From NCBI RefSeq assembly GCF_900162695.1, contig NZ_FUIH01000007.1, positions 372,001 to 436,000 on the forward strand: a stretch of 64,000 bases of DNA, written 5' to 3'. Each line of letters starts with the position of its first letter. Position 1 is the first letter of the stretch. The notes beneath the pieces were generated by a model. That model was not told where the DNA came from. It saw nothing but the letters and a program-made list of their open reading frames with translations, and searched no databases. Shown here one piece after another: positions 45,594 through 54,101 of this stretch. The DNA comes from Virgibacillus siamensis (lineage in GTDB: Bacteria; Bacillota; Bacilli; Bacillales; Amphibacillaceae). Both the position numbers and the translations under genes were made by a program.

Positions 45594-46541
45594 ATGACAC
45601 ATTTTAAAATCAATCATGAGATTATTGACAATGAGTCGCTTCCGTCATTTTCGCTTACCATAGAGGATACATATACTGCAACCATTTACAGTGATACAGA
45701 AATGCAGGGTGAGCTTGTCGATGTTCTGCAAAAAAATGAAAAGGTTCAGGTTTTTGACCAACAGGAAGGTTTATATAGACGCCTTACGGTAGAGGAAAAC
45801 ATCACCTTTTACCATAAATGGTATGACTGCAGGACACCAATCCCTGAAATTCTCGTGTTGTTTGAATTGCAGACCTATGCTAAAACCCCACTGCATAAAT
45901 GCTCAGAACCTGAAGTCCGCCGAGTTTACTTTGCCAAATATTTCATGACCGGCGTTCAACAGATGGTATTTCAAGAACCGATTCATGGTGTAGATATTAA
46001 AACCATCAATACCTTCATCGACATGCTCCAAAATTTAAAAGTGAACACTATACCGGTACTTGTCCTTGTGTCTAATATGGAACATGCACTTTTGCTGGGT
46101 GATGTAGCGTACAAACTACGAGAAAAAGGCATGCAGCAAATTGAAATTGATGATGGGGATGAACAAGCAGCTGTGGAGGGGCCCGGTGAACCAGCGACCA
46201 CAAATTTATTTAAGATCCCCGCACAAGTGGACGATAAAATGATTTTATTTGACCCGCCTGAGATTGATTACATCGAAAGTCAGGATGGAAAAGCAATGAT
46301 TGTTATCAATGATGAAGCCTATGCCATGGATTCCACACTGGCAGAGATTGAAAAGAAACTAGAGGTTTACGGATTTTACCGTTGTCACCGTTCTTACATA
46401 GTGAATTTACAAAAAGTACGTGAGATTATTACATGGTCGAAAAATACATACTCACTTCGGATTGACAATAAATCGCAGTCGACCATTCCGTTGTCACGGA
46501 CAAAAATTCAGGATATCCAGGAGAAATTCAGCCTGAAATAG
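45594..46541 (+). CDS. LytTR regulator fused to a degenerate ABC-ATPase domain
   Basis: The protein has 315 residues. The C-terminal ~100 residues form a LytTR DNA-binding domain (IDYIESQDGKAMIVI, FYRCHRSYIVNLQKVREI). The N-terminal ~200 residues follow the second half of an ABC ATPase closely: LYRRLTVEENITFYHKWYD parallels LYERLTIYDNLKLFCKLYN of the adjacent ATPase, but there is no Walker A, the signature LSKGM is CSEPE, Walker B FLDEP is FQEP, and the switch His is lost. It probably senses or docks to the exporter and controls its transcription. The start is ATG 45594 after CAGGAG. Confidence 0.8.
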   Translation: MTHFKINHEIIDNESLPSFSLTIEDTYTATIYSDTEMQGELVDVLQKNEKVQVFDQQEGLYRRLTVEENITFYHKWYDCRTPIPEILVLFELQTYAKTPLHKCSEPEVRRVYFAKYFMTGVQQMVFQEPIHGVDIKTINTFIDMLQNLKVNTIPVLVLVSNMEHALLLGDVAYKLREKGMQQIEIDDGDEQAAVEGPGEPATTNLFKIPAQVDDKMILFDPPEIDYIESQDGKAMIVINDEAYAMDSTLAEIEKKLEVYGFYRCHRSYIVNLQKVREIITWSKNTYSLRIDNKSQSTIPLSRTKIQDIQEKFSLK

Positions 46542-46603
46542 GTACAGTTCATCCTGCATAGAAGAGGAATGCGGCTTATACAAATTTTTTCACCGTTAAA
46601 CCA

Positions 46604-46634
46604 GTACATTTCGCCCTCCTTATGGTACATTCCG
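46604..46634 (+). promoter_or_regulatory. Candidate LytTR direct-repeat binding site
   Basis: GTACATTTCG (46604) and GTACATTCCG (46625) are direct repeats exactly 21 bp apart, the arrangement bound by LytTR dimers. They lie upstream of the exporter ATPase gene and downstream of the regulator gene. Confidence 0.6.
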
Positions 46635-46703
46635 TTCTGATATTACTGCATTTACTGACATCTTCCATTACGATGAAAGCAGATCATTGAAGGAGGTTTT
46701 CAG

Positions 46704-47552
46704 TTGGAAAATACAATTGAAGTAAATGGAATGAAGAAAGTTTTTGGCAAAAATATGGCCATCAAAAATGTCAGTTTCAATGTAAAGAAGGGCGAAGTTT
46801 TTGGGCTGCTTGGACCAAGCGGATCTGGAAAAACAACAACCATTAAAATTTTAACCGGTGAGCTTGTACAATCAGCCGGTAAAGTGACTGTTCTTGGAGT
46901 TGATTCGAAGCAGTTTGGGACGGCCGATTTCAAATCCAAAATCGGTATACTATCTGATAATAGTGCACTATATGAGCGGTTGACTATTTATGATAACTTG
47001 AAATTATTTTGTAAATTATATAATGCACCATTGAACCATATTGATGTGGTACTCCGTGAAGTTAATTTGCATGATGAACATTCTAAAACGGTGTCAAAGT
47101 TGTCAAAAGGAATGAAACAGCGCGTATTGCTGGCTAAGGCACTCATGCATAAACCTGATCTCGTTTTTCTGGATGAACCGACATCTGCTTTAGATCCGGG
47201 TAATATGGCACAAATCCACCGCGGGCTGCAGAAGTTGAATGAAGCAGGGACGACGATCTTCCTGACGACCCATAATATGGAAGAAGCGACATTACTATGT
47301 GACCGTGTTTCCTTTTTGAACAATGGTGAACTGCAGGAATTGGATAGCCCGGAAGCACTTCGTTACAAGTACTCGACACATGCTTTTCATGTGGAAACAT
47401 TTGCAGGTGATCGGCTGGTTATCGATAATGAGCGTGGCAATGCCAATCAAATCAGAGAACTAATTGCAAATGGGCAAGTGAAAGCAATGCATACGGATAA
47501 TCCGACGCTTGGACAGATCTTCTTAAAAGTGACCGGAAAGGAGTTGGTATAA
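46704..47552 (+). CDS. ABC exporter ATPase
   Basis: The 282-residue ATPase is of the ABC-2 drug/peptide exporter class. Walker A is GPSGSGKTT (about 36-44), signature LSKGMKQRVLLAKAL, Walker B LVFLDEPTSALDPG, and switch His TTHNMEEA. The start is TTG 46704 with AAGGAGG 7 nt upstream. Its last bases overlap the permease start (TAATG). It is probably regulated by the LytTR protein encoded just upstream. Confidence 0.9.
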   Translation: MENTIEVNGMKKVFGKNMAIKNVSFNVKKGEVFGLLGPSGSGKTTTIKILTGELVQSAGKVTVLGVDSKQFGTADFKSKIGILSDNSALYERLTIYDNLKLFCKLYNAPLNHIDVVLREVNLHDEHSKTVSKLSKGMKQRVLLAKALMHKPDLVFLDEPTSALDPGNMAQIHRGLQKLNEAGTTIFLTTHNMEEATLLCDRVSFLNNGELQELDSPEALRYKYSTHAFHVETFAGDRLVIDNERGNANQIRELIANGQVKAMHTDNPTLGQIFLKVTGKELV

Positions 47553-48248
47553 TGCATGCACAACGCATACAGGCAATTTTTGAAAAAGATATAAAGGATT
47601 TCATGAAAAATATGATGCTTTCAACGATGCCCACTCTGCCAATTATCATCGCATTGATATTTTCTATTTCCGGCAAAGAACTTGAAGAACTGCCTTTGGC
47701 TGTGCTTTATTTGATTGTTGGGACGGTCTTTTCAGCTGTGACTTCTACTTGTATTGATTATGATGGCAGAAGAAAATGAAAAGAAAACATTACGCGGGCT
47801 TGTCATATCCCCTGCATCGTTCATTGATATACTTGTTGGCAAAAGTCTCGTAACGGGTTTGATGACTGTTATTTCACTGGTTTTTTCCCTGTTGATTGCG
47901 GGAATCGAACCGTTTTTGGCATTGAAGCCGTTAATTGGTCTGGTATTATCATTCCTGTTCTTTTTATTCCTTGGAATCGGGATTGGATTATTCGCAAAAA
48001 CCGTTGCAGCTACATCCGCATACATGATGCCAGTTATGTTTTTGTTTGGATTTACGCCAATGTTAAGCAATTTAGGGTTTGACGAGGATAGTATAGTAAT
48101 GAGAATAATCGACGTTTTTCCACTTCCACAATTAATTAACATGCATGAGACTGGATCATGGGTGCCGCTGGGAGTAATCTTGATTTGGTTGATCTGCGCT
48201 GCACTTTTCATGTATGTATGTTTTAGAAAAACAAGAACTGATGATTAG
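47552..48248 (+). pseudogene. ABC-2 exporter permease, frameshifted
   Basis: Two frames make one six-span ABC-2 permease of about 230 residues: 47552-47779 and 47754-48248. The first ends within SAVTSTCID; the second continues the family sequence with MMAEENEKKTLRGLVISP, the usual cytoplasmic motif. Removing one T near 47749-47752 restores a single frame reading TSTVLIMMAEEN. The exporter is inactive if this is real; a sequencing error is possible. Confidence 0.7.
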
Positions 48249-48486
48249 ATATTATTTCAAAACGCTCGCTAAATTTATGGTATGTTGTTGGAATTAATTC
48301 CACAAGGATTGAAAGTCCAAACAAGTTTCAAATCATGATTTACTTTGTTAAGCTATACCAGCTAATAGCTGTCAATAATTAAAGGTAAAAAAAGTTCAAA
48401 AAACATGTTAGACTAAAATTAGGCATACAAAATAACCTTACCGTAAAATCGATAAGGCATCAGAATATTGTGAATATTGATCGTTA
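48249..48486. other. Gene-free stretch before IS110 element
   Basis: No coding region is seen. It contains TATACCAGCTAATAGC (48353-48368), matching 45211-45226. The downstream end of the IS110 element should lie in the right part of this stretch. Confidence 0.35.
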
Positions 48487-49686
48487 TTATTGATCTACAA
48501 AGACTTCTTTGCGTTTTAACATGGCATGGATCCAATGAATTAGTTTATTGGCACAGGCAATGACAGTTACTTTATGTGGTTTACCTTCTTCGCGTTTTCT
48601 ATCATAAAAAGCTCGTAGCTTTGTGTTACGATTTTTCGCTATTCCGCATTGCACTGCTGAATAGAGAGATTGACGTAATCTTGACGAGCCTCTTTTCGTG
48701 ATACAATTGATGGTGGCTTTAAACTTGCCTGATTCAAAAACTTCCGGATCTATGCCTGCGTAGGCAGCCAATTTTTTCGGATGAGGAAACTGATCGATTT
48801 CCCCAATTTCGGAGATGATTGTGGCGGCAATCTTACCTCCAACCCCGGGAATTGACTGAATCAGTTTATAATCCTCAAAGGTTGCAGCCAGGGCATCTAT
48901 CTCTTCTCTCATTTTGGATAGATGCTCTTGGTATTGAAAAATCATCTGAATGTACATACGCAAGCTAATAAGATGACCATGGTAGATACGTTCTTGAAAT
49001 GGATTGCGTTCTGCTGCATCTTTTAATTGTTGTGCTTTATCCAAAAACCATGCATAAGAACGTTTCGCCCCAATCTGGTACATATCAGTGGCTAATTGCT
49101 CTTGTGTTGTGTTTTTGACATCGTAAGATGTTGAATATTGGAGCAACGTTTTCAATGAAATGTTGCCATATAAATTACTGAAAACATGATGATATTCTGG
49201 GAATACCTGATCCAAGATTGTTTGAAATTGAAGTTTGATTCCGACATAGCTTTCGGTTAAAGCACTATGTTGCCTTGTTAATTGGCGCAGATTCAGGGTT
49301 TTTACCGTTTTCTTTTGGAACGCTTCCAAATCTTCTTTGTAGTAAAGCTCCCCCAGATGGAAAGCATCCATTTTATCTGTCTTCACTTTGCGCAGGCTTG
49401 TCTGTTTTGCCTTGTGTGCAACCATTGGGTTGATTAAATAATAGGTGATTCCATGCTCTTCAAGATATTGCAGCACAGGCTCATGATAGTGCCCAGTCGA
49501 TTCAAATATAACAGCTGGAGATTGTCCGGAAACTTGCTTCACCTCCCGGAAAAATTCATAAAACATACCTAGCCCTTGTAAATCATGTGCGAATTTAAAG
49601 CTTTTCTTATACGTTTTTTTCCTTTGTAAAAAGGCTTGGACCTGGCTTTCACCTTTCGCAACATCCAGGCCAATGACAGGGTCCAT
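48487..49686 (-). CDS. IS110-family DEDD transposase
   Basis: The 399-residue protein is a RuvC-like DEDD recombinase. The four acidic residues are Asp8 (IGLDVAKG), Glu62 (FESTGHYH), Asp104 and Asp107 (KTDKMDAFH). The C-terminal Tnp_20 domain has IQSIPGVGGKIAATI and the KRGSSRLRQ region with the candidate catalytic Ser. IS110 enzymes insert without target duplications, guided by an element-encoded bridge RNA. The coding region is intact, with AAAGGAG upstream of the ATG. Confidence 0.93.
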   Translation of the reverse strand: MDPVIGLDVAKGESQVQAFLQRKKTYKKSFKFAHDLQGLGMFYEFFREVKQVSGQSPAVIFESTGHYHEPVLQYLEEHGITYYLINPMVAHKAKQTSLRKVKTDKMDAFHLGELYYKEDLEAFQKKTVKTLNLRQLTRQHSALTESYVGIKLQFQTILDQVFPEYHHVFSNLYGNISLKTLLQYSTSYDVKNTTQEQLATDMYQIGAKRSYAWFLDKAQQLKDAAERNPFQERIYHGHLISLRMYIQMIFQYQEHLSKMREEIDALAATFEDYKLIQSIPGVGGKIAATIISEIGEIDQFPHPKKLAAYAGIDPEVFESGKFKATINCITKRGSSRLRQSLYSAVQCGIAKNRNTKLRAFYDRKREEGKPHKVTVIACANKLIHWIHAMLKRKEVFVDQ

Positions 49687-49925
49687 ATATAATCACAACT
49701 CCTTTTGGTAGATTCACCGGTGTGCCCCTAACTAATTTTGTAGTGTCATAGCTTCGCTTGTTATGCGGGATCCAAGTCCCAACCAGCCTCAAACATGTTT
49801 CTACAAGTAGGGGGTGAACAGTATAACGGACGGGATCATTGTCCCACGGGCGCGCACGTTCTACCCCGGCTACTTCAAGCATAAAACCTATTTAAAATAG
49901 GTCAACCAGAAGTGACTGGCTTATT
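49687..49925 (-). ncRNA. Candidate IS110 bridge RNA region
   Basis: This is the non-coding leader of the transposase, hairpin-rich on the minus strand, with GGGACAATGATCCC and GGGACTTGGATCCC as two similar short stem-loops plus an ACCTATTTTAAATAGGT dyad. In the IS110 subgroup the bridge RNA is encoded at this position. Exact ends and guide loops cannot be fixed by eye. Confidence 0.5.
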
Positions 49926-50053
49926 CACATAATACGATCGGGCGCAAAAATTGAACAACAATCGACTGCCTTGGCAGCCTATTTATGTCATGAATATTAT
50001 TATCGTTATGTCAATCCCGAAGAGTATTAAACGTTCAGTTGAGGTGAAGTAAT

Positions 50054-50275
50054 ATGGGCAAACGAACTTCAGGTTTAGTCTTAATCGGATTTTCCCTTCT
50101 TACTTTTGTAATAGCAATTGGATTTGACCAGCTTTCTAATTCAATTCAGCGTTCAGCAGCTTATGTGAAAGGGGGAGCCAGTGTAAGCTACGGAGGGATG
50201 TCTGTTCCTATAATTTCAATTATTTTGGTGGTAATAACAATTTTTATAGGTTTATATATAATGAAAAGAAACTGA
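50054..50275 (+). CDS. Small two-helix membrane protein
   Basis: The 73-residue product has two hydrophobic segments (about 7-24 and 49-69) separated by a polar, glycine-rich loop. A good ribosome-binding site (GAGGTGAAG) precedes the ATG. No domain is recognised and the neighbours give no clue. Confidence 0.55.
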   Translation: MGKRTSGLVLIGFSLLTFVIAIGFDQLSNSIQRSAAYVKGGASVSYGGMSVPIISIILVVITIFIGLYIMKRN

Positions 50276-50408
50276 CATCTTACTGGATTTGCTGGGCGCA
50301 TTCGTGGAATAACGCATTCTTTTCCGGGACATTTGCTGAAGAAAAAACAGGGGTTATTGTACTTAAATTGAATAAAGGATTATGTAAAAAGATTATGGAG
50401 GGTGTAAA

Positions 50409-50728
50409 TTGACAGAGGATTTTTATTGCGACGAAGTGTTAAGTGGAAATATTGAAGTTGAAAAGGTTTACGAAACAAAAAATGCACTAGCATATTATCA
50501 TACTCGTCCATCTTACAAGGTACATATTGTGGCCATACCTAAAAAACATATTCCATCATTAACAAACTAGACCCGAATGATAGGGAATTATTTTTTGAAT
50601 TGATGGACGTTGTGAAATCGGTTGCTGATAAAGTGGAGTCAGAGAATGGAGCCTGTAGAGTAATTACAAACTTAGGGAAATACCAAGACTCTAAACACCT
50701 GCATTGGCATATTGTTTCTGACGAGTGA
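50409..50728 (+). pseudogene. HIT-family hydrolase, frameshifted
   Basis: The reading frame from TTG 50409 (behind GGAGGGTG) encodes TEDFYCDEVLSGNIEVEK and KVHIVAIPKKHIPSLTN before stopping at 50568. The -1 frame then continues LDPNDRELFFELMDVV and ends in the histidine triad HLHWHIV. Adding one A in the run near 50562-50566 restores a normal HIT protein of about 105 residues, a nucleotide hydrolase or transferase family. Confidence 0.75.
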
Positions 50729-50827
50729 ATTAGTTCCATTATACGATCGGGCGCGCTTCTAGAATAAGAAGACGCCCTATTTTATTGAGGAAATACAGTT
50801 GATTGGCGGTCAAAAGGAAATCATATT

Positions 50828-50968
50828 ATGGTGTTACTGATAGTATATAATGCCTTTCTATTGATTGCGTACACTGTCCACTTTCTGATGGAATTAGTGA
50901 CCCATGATTGTAAAAAGAAGGGGAAGAAGGATGATGTTTTCCTTTTTCCCGTGGTTTTACAAATTTAG
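50828..50968 (+). CDS. Possible small membrane protein at transposon edge
   Basis: A 46-codon frame with AAAGGAAA 8 nt before the ATG encodes one hydrophobic helix (VLLIVYNAFLLIAYTVHFLM) and a Lys-rich tail. It reaches 4 nt into the convergent DUF5348-like gene. It may be the start of a gene truncated by the transposon, or chance. Confidence 0.3.
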   Translation: MVLLIVYNAFLLIAYTVHFLMELVTHDCKKKGKKDDVFLFPVVLQI

Positions 50969-51186
50969 ATGTAAATATGGTATACGTTACTTATTCGAAG
51001 ATCGAATGGAACATTCCCCTCCATAACTATATACCAGTTTTCTCCCAATTCTAGCCTTGAAGGGATGTTACGTTGTCCAACAATGAGTTCAAATGACTCC
51101 CCGCAGAAGAGTGTATATTGATAACCATTTATTTCAACCACCCAGGCGTCTCGATCATATTCATACGTCATTACCCCTTCTGTCAT
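50965..51186 (-). CDS. DUF5348-like small protein
   Basis: The 73-residue product starts MTEGVMTYEYDRDAWVVEIN and resembles small beta-rich DUF5348 proteins that accompany mobile elements. Its ATG overlaps the stop of the ATPase gene (ATGA), so it is translated with the transposition genes. Its function is unknown. Confidence 0.6.
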   Translation of the reverse strand: MTEGVMTYEYDRDAWVVEINGYQYTLFCGESFELIVGQRNIPSRLELGENWYIVMEGNVPFDLRISNVYHIYI

Positions 51187-51983
51187 GATAGTTCACCTTC
51201 TATGACCAACTTTACCATATGATCATCGATAAGCTTTTGTTTGTTTTGGGCACCGTAAATAAGACAATGCGTACAAATTTTGTTGACCAGTCTTGGCGTC
51301 CCATTCGAAAACTGGAAAATTTCATGTATGGCGGCATCTGTGAAAATGTCACTTTGGGCGCTAACTTCCATTAAATGTTTCCGTATATATTCACCCACCT
51401 GAGCACGATCATAGTGCGGAAGCTTACATTGCAGGTCAATTCGCTGCCGAATAGCCGCAAATGATTGGAGCCGAAGCCGATCCCAAAGTTCACTCTGTCC
51501 AACAAGGATTAACGCCATCGGACTTTCAGCATCCATTTTAAAATTAAGCAGGAAGCGAACTTCCTCCAACATTTCCCGATCCAGAAGATGTGCTTCATCT
51601 ACAATAACCACTGGTAATAATCCATGAATACCACGCATCATTTCAATTTGATTGTGCAACTGACGTTTAGCGTCACCACGGTAAAACTTGGACTCGCATC
51701 CCAACTGTTCCAACAATCCCTTATAAAAATGTCGCGGTGTTAATTTTGAATCGGCTAGATATAAAACCTTAAAATGACCGGAATCCAGTTCACTCGTAAA
51801 TCTTCTCAGTGTCGTCGTTTTCCCGGTCCCAGCATCACCTGTCACCACCACAAACAATTGGGATTCAGCTGCATATTCCAATCTCCCGATTGTTTCATCC
51901 AGCATATCCGGATAGTATAATGCGGATGTCAGAATATCCCGCGTAAAAGGGGTACGCGTAAAGCCATAAAACTGATTAAACAT
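51183..51983 (-). CDS. AAA+ transposition ATPase (TniB/ExeA-like)
   Basis: The 266-residue AAA+ protein has Walker A VTGDAGTGKTTTL, Walker B PVVIVDEAHLL and sensor regions LVGQSELWDRL and RQRIDLQCKLP, as in TniB, TnsC and MuB target-selection ATPases and in ExeA-like proteins. It starts at ATG 51983 behind AAAGAGGGGG, overlapping the transposase end by 8 nt. It probably binds target DNA and activates the transposase. Confidence 0.87.
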   Translation of the reverse strand: MFNQFYGFTRTPFTRDILTSALYYPDMLDETIGRLEYAAESQLFVVVTGDAGTGKTTTLRRFTSELDSGHFKVLYLADSKLTPRHFYKGLLEQLGCESKFYRGDAKRQLHNQIEMMRGIHGLLPVVIVDEAHLLDREMLEEVRFLLNFKMDAESPMALILVGQSELWDRLRLQSFAAIRQRIDLQCKLPHYDRAQVGEYIRKHLMEVSAQSDIFTDAAIHEIFQFSNGTPRLVNKICTHCLIYGAQNKQKLIDDHMVKLVIEGELS

Positions 51984-53328
51984 GGGACGCCCCCTCTTTC
52001 TTAACCCTGCGATAGGAGACCGCTGTCTTCTGAACGTCCGTACGGGAAGCATATTGTTCTGAAGCTGCGTCTAACAGTCTAGAGTGCTCCGCAGACTGTT
52101 TTCCAAAATGGTCCGGCATCGTTGGTCGTTTCCCAGCACGTTCGCCAATCACCAATTCACGGGCTATCCAAGGTGCGTGCCCTTCGTATTCAACCGTTAC
52201 TTCCGTAATATCCGAAGGATCGTAAACCACATCGACCTTACAGCCGATAAATGATAATCCAACTTCGTATTTTTTTCCCATAAAACTAATGCACCCTGAT
52301 TTATCCACTTTACGTGTTTCACAGTGTAAGAATGCTTGCGCCAATTCTTCTGTACCGACAAACCGTAAGACATTGTCATCACTACGAAAAGCTGCTTCCG
52401 GACTTTGATCTTTACCTAAAGCACTGTGTGGTTTATGCTGGTAGCATTCACTCAACCATACACGAAGGCGCTCATTTAATTGATCCAGCGTTGTTGGTTT
52501 CTCCAGTCCAACCTCATCTAAAAAATGACCGACTACTCGGTTGAATCTTTCTACCTTACCGGTTGACTCTGGTGAGTAGGGCTTAGCGTATAATAACCGG
52601 ATGCCTAACTTCGAACAGGTTCGCTTCATCCATTTTGTGCGATATTGTTTCCCGTTATCAAAATAAACGGATTCGGGAACACCGTATAACTGGATAGATT
52701 CACGGAAACCCTGTTCCACAATTCGTTGATCCATCGTGGGATAAAACCCGGCGTGCAATACAAAACGCGTAGCGTCATCCAGGAACGCCACCAAATAAAC
52801 TTGTTTTTTCTCGCCACCCGGGCCAATAGGAAGGTACGGTCCATACTTAATGTCAGAGTGCCATAATTGATTACGCGCTTTCCGTTGGAAACGCCGCGCA
52901 GCTACACCAGGATCATTGTACATTCGCATATGCCGAGCGCTATATCCTTTTTCAGCGAGCTTTTCCTGTAATGTACTTCGCTTCAATTGACCAGGCTCAG
53001 CAAGTTTTTCCCATTCTAAAATTTGAATAATCTGGGCAATACTGCGTGTCGGGACTTCTCGCCGCAGTAAGATGGCCTGTTCCAATAAATGATAGGGAAT
53101 GGTTTCCTTGGTTTGCGTGCCTTTTCCTTTTGGTTTTAACCCTTCGAACCCTGCTTGTCGATATTGAGCCAAATATCTTCGAATGGTTCGTTCAGACAAT
53201 CCACTTACCTCACAAATTTGCCGTCTGATTTGTCTAGCTTTGGCAGCATCCAACCCATCCGCCAATAATGGGGACAATAATTGTACCCGTTCAGCAGCAA
53301 TTTCCTGTGCTTTCTTTTGATCTCTCAT
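51976..53328 (-). CDS. DDE transposase (TniA/MuA/IS481-like)
   Basis: The ~450-residue product has an N-terminal helix-turn-helix region (SGLSERTIRRYLAQYRQAGF), then an rve integrase core with catalytic Asp in WHSDIKYGPYL, Asp in VYFDNGKQYR and Glu in YSPESTGKVERFNR, and a C-terminal beta-barrel Mu-type domain (YEVGLSFIGCKVDVVYDP). ATG 53328 follows AAGGAGG at good distance; an earlier in-frame start at 53361 is less likely. It works with the downstream ATPase. Confidence 0.9.
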   Translation of the reverse strand: MRDQKKAQEIAAERVQLLSPLLADGLDAAKARQIRRQICEVSGLSERTIRRYLAQYRQAGFEGLKPKGKGTQTKETIPYHLLEQAILLRREVPTRSIAQIIQILEWEKLAEPGQLKRSTLQEKLAEKGYSARHMRMYNDPGVAARRFQRKARNQLWHSDIKYGPYLPIGPGGEKKQVYLVAFLDDATRFVLHAGFYPTMDQRIVEQGFRESIQLYGVPESVYFDNGKQYRTKWMKRTCSKLGIRLLYAKPYSPESTGKVERFNRVVGHFLDEVGLEKPTTLDQLNERLRVWLSECYQHKPHSALGKDQSPEAAFRSDDNVLRFVGTEELAQAFLHCETRKVDKSGCISFMGKKYEVGLSFIGCKVDVVYDPSDITEVTVEYEGHAPWIARELVIGERAGKRPTMPDHFGKQSAEHSRLLDAASEQYASRTDVQKTAVSYRRVKKEGASHV

Positions 53329-53370
53329 GCCAAAAAGCCTCCTTTTTAAGCTATTTAACATGAGTTTATC

Positions 53371-53892
53371 TTAAGGCTGTTTGGACAGGAATGCAGAACG
53401 GGTCTGTACCCATAAATGAACATTTACAATGGGACGGACAACTTTCGCCAGCCATCCAACGAATGATTCTCCATTGCGTCCGATTCTTTGGAGCACGGTC
53501 CGTGGAGGATCGGACGTGCTCCCCACAGGTAAATCCAATTGAAAGCGCCTGATAATAGAATTGAAACAACCCACAGCATAAGGCCCCCAATTCCGAAACC
53601 ATTCACGCCAGCGCCCCAATGTCGATTCATCAGCCGGTACATCTATCAATTGATCATCCAGAACCTGTTCGATGCTTTCTGTCCCATAACGCTTGTAGGG
53701 GACTAGAAGATCTGGTAGTTCGTGATGAATTTTATGACAGCGTTCACAAAAAAGACGACGTATAATAAGTTTCGCTTTATCTCCGGAATGTCTATACCAT
53801 ACTCTTCGCCGACTACCTGCCACTATTAGAGGACCTTCACAACAAGGACAGTGATTGATTTCCGCACTCCTAACAAAAAACGCCAGGCTCAT
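53371..53892 (-). CDS. Zinc-finger protein of transposon (DUF6431-like)
   Basis: The first gene of the transposon operon encodes about 173 residues. Two CxxC pairs, HCPCCEGP and FCERCHKIHH, form a zinc ribbon, followed by a helical part that includes YKRYGTESIEQVLDD and a terminal helix region. It resembles DUF6431 proteins found with this transposase type. By position it could be a target-choice factor comparable with TniQ/TnsD, which is inference. ATG 53892 or TTG 53904 may be the start. Confidence 0.65.
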   Translation of the reverse strand: MSLAFFVRSAEINHCPCCEGPLIVAGSRRRVWYRHSGDKAKLIIRRLFCERCHKIHHELPDLLVPYKRYGTESIEQVLDDQLIDVPADESTLGRWREWFRNWGPYAVGCFNSIIRRFQLDLPVGSTSDPPRTVLQRIGRNGESFVGWLAKVVRPIVNVHLWVQTRSAFLSKQP

Positions 53893-53939
53893 TCTTCTTC
53901 TCAACCAACGTATAATCTGATATACTTACCATATATTGT

Positions 53940-54000
53940 TTTTTTGGTGGGCGTCTCCAGTGAAATTGTTCCCGCAGTTTCACGTTAATGGGGGACGTCC
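53940..54000 (-). other. Structured leader of the transposon operon
   Basis: GTGAAA (53959-53964) and TTTCAC (53978-53983) are nested in an outer GGGCGTC / GACGTCC pair, giving a long hairpin upstream of the first transposon gene. It may regulate expression or mark the element end. Confidence 0.35.
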
Positions 54001-54101
54001 TTTTCCTTTCTTCAGGTTTTTTCCTCGGTCACTCTATTAGTCTACTTCTGGTCGGACATAACCGTCAACTTCCGGTCTTTTTCGCCTAGCTAAAACATCA
54101 C

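Larger units (their letters stand above)
48430..49925 (-). mobile_element. IS110-family insertion element (ends approximate)
   Basis: The element consists of one transposase gene (48487-49686) and a non-coding 5' leader of about 240 nt (49687-49925, minus strand). IS110 elements have no clear terminal inverted repeats, so the limits given are estimates. Confidence 0.6.
50896..54100 (-). mobile_element. TniA/TniB-type transposon (limits approximate)
   Basis: A tightly coupled four-gene block (zinc-finger protein, DDE transposase, AAA ATPase, DUF5348-like protein) reads leftward. Inverted GGTCACT-N-ATT strings occur at both edges (50896-50902 and 54027-54033), and the right side has repeated CTTCTGGTC / CTTCCGGTC elements (54043-54078) like transposase-binding sites. 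True ends and a target duplication were not established. Confidence 0.5.

Noticed and set aside
49649..49882. 77-codon ORF in the IS110 leader
   Set aside because: It overlaps the transposase start and the probable bridge RNA, and no family is recognisable.
48353..49945. IS110 inserted inside one copy of the dispersed repeat
   Set aside because: The left string TATACCAGCTAATAGC and the right GATCGGGCGC copy have incompatible orientations for a single split repeat.
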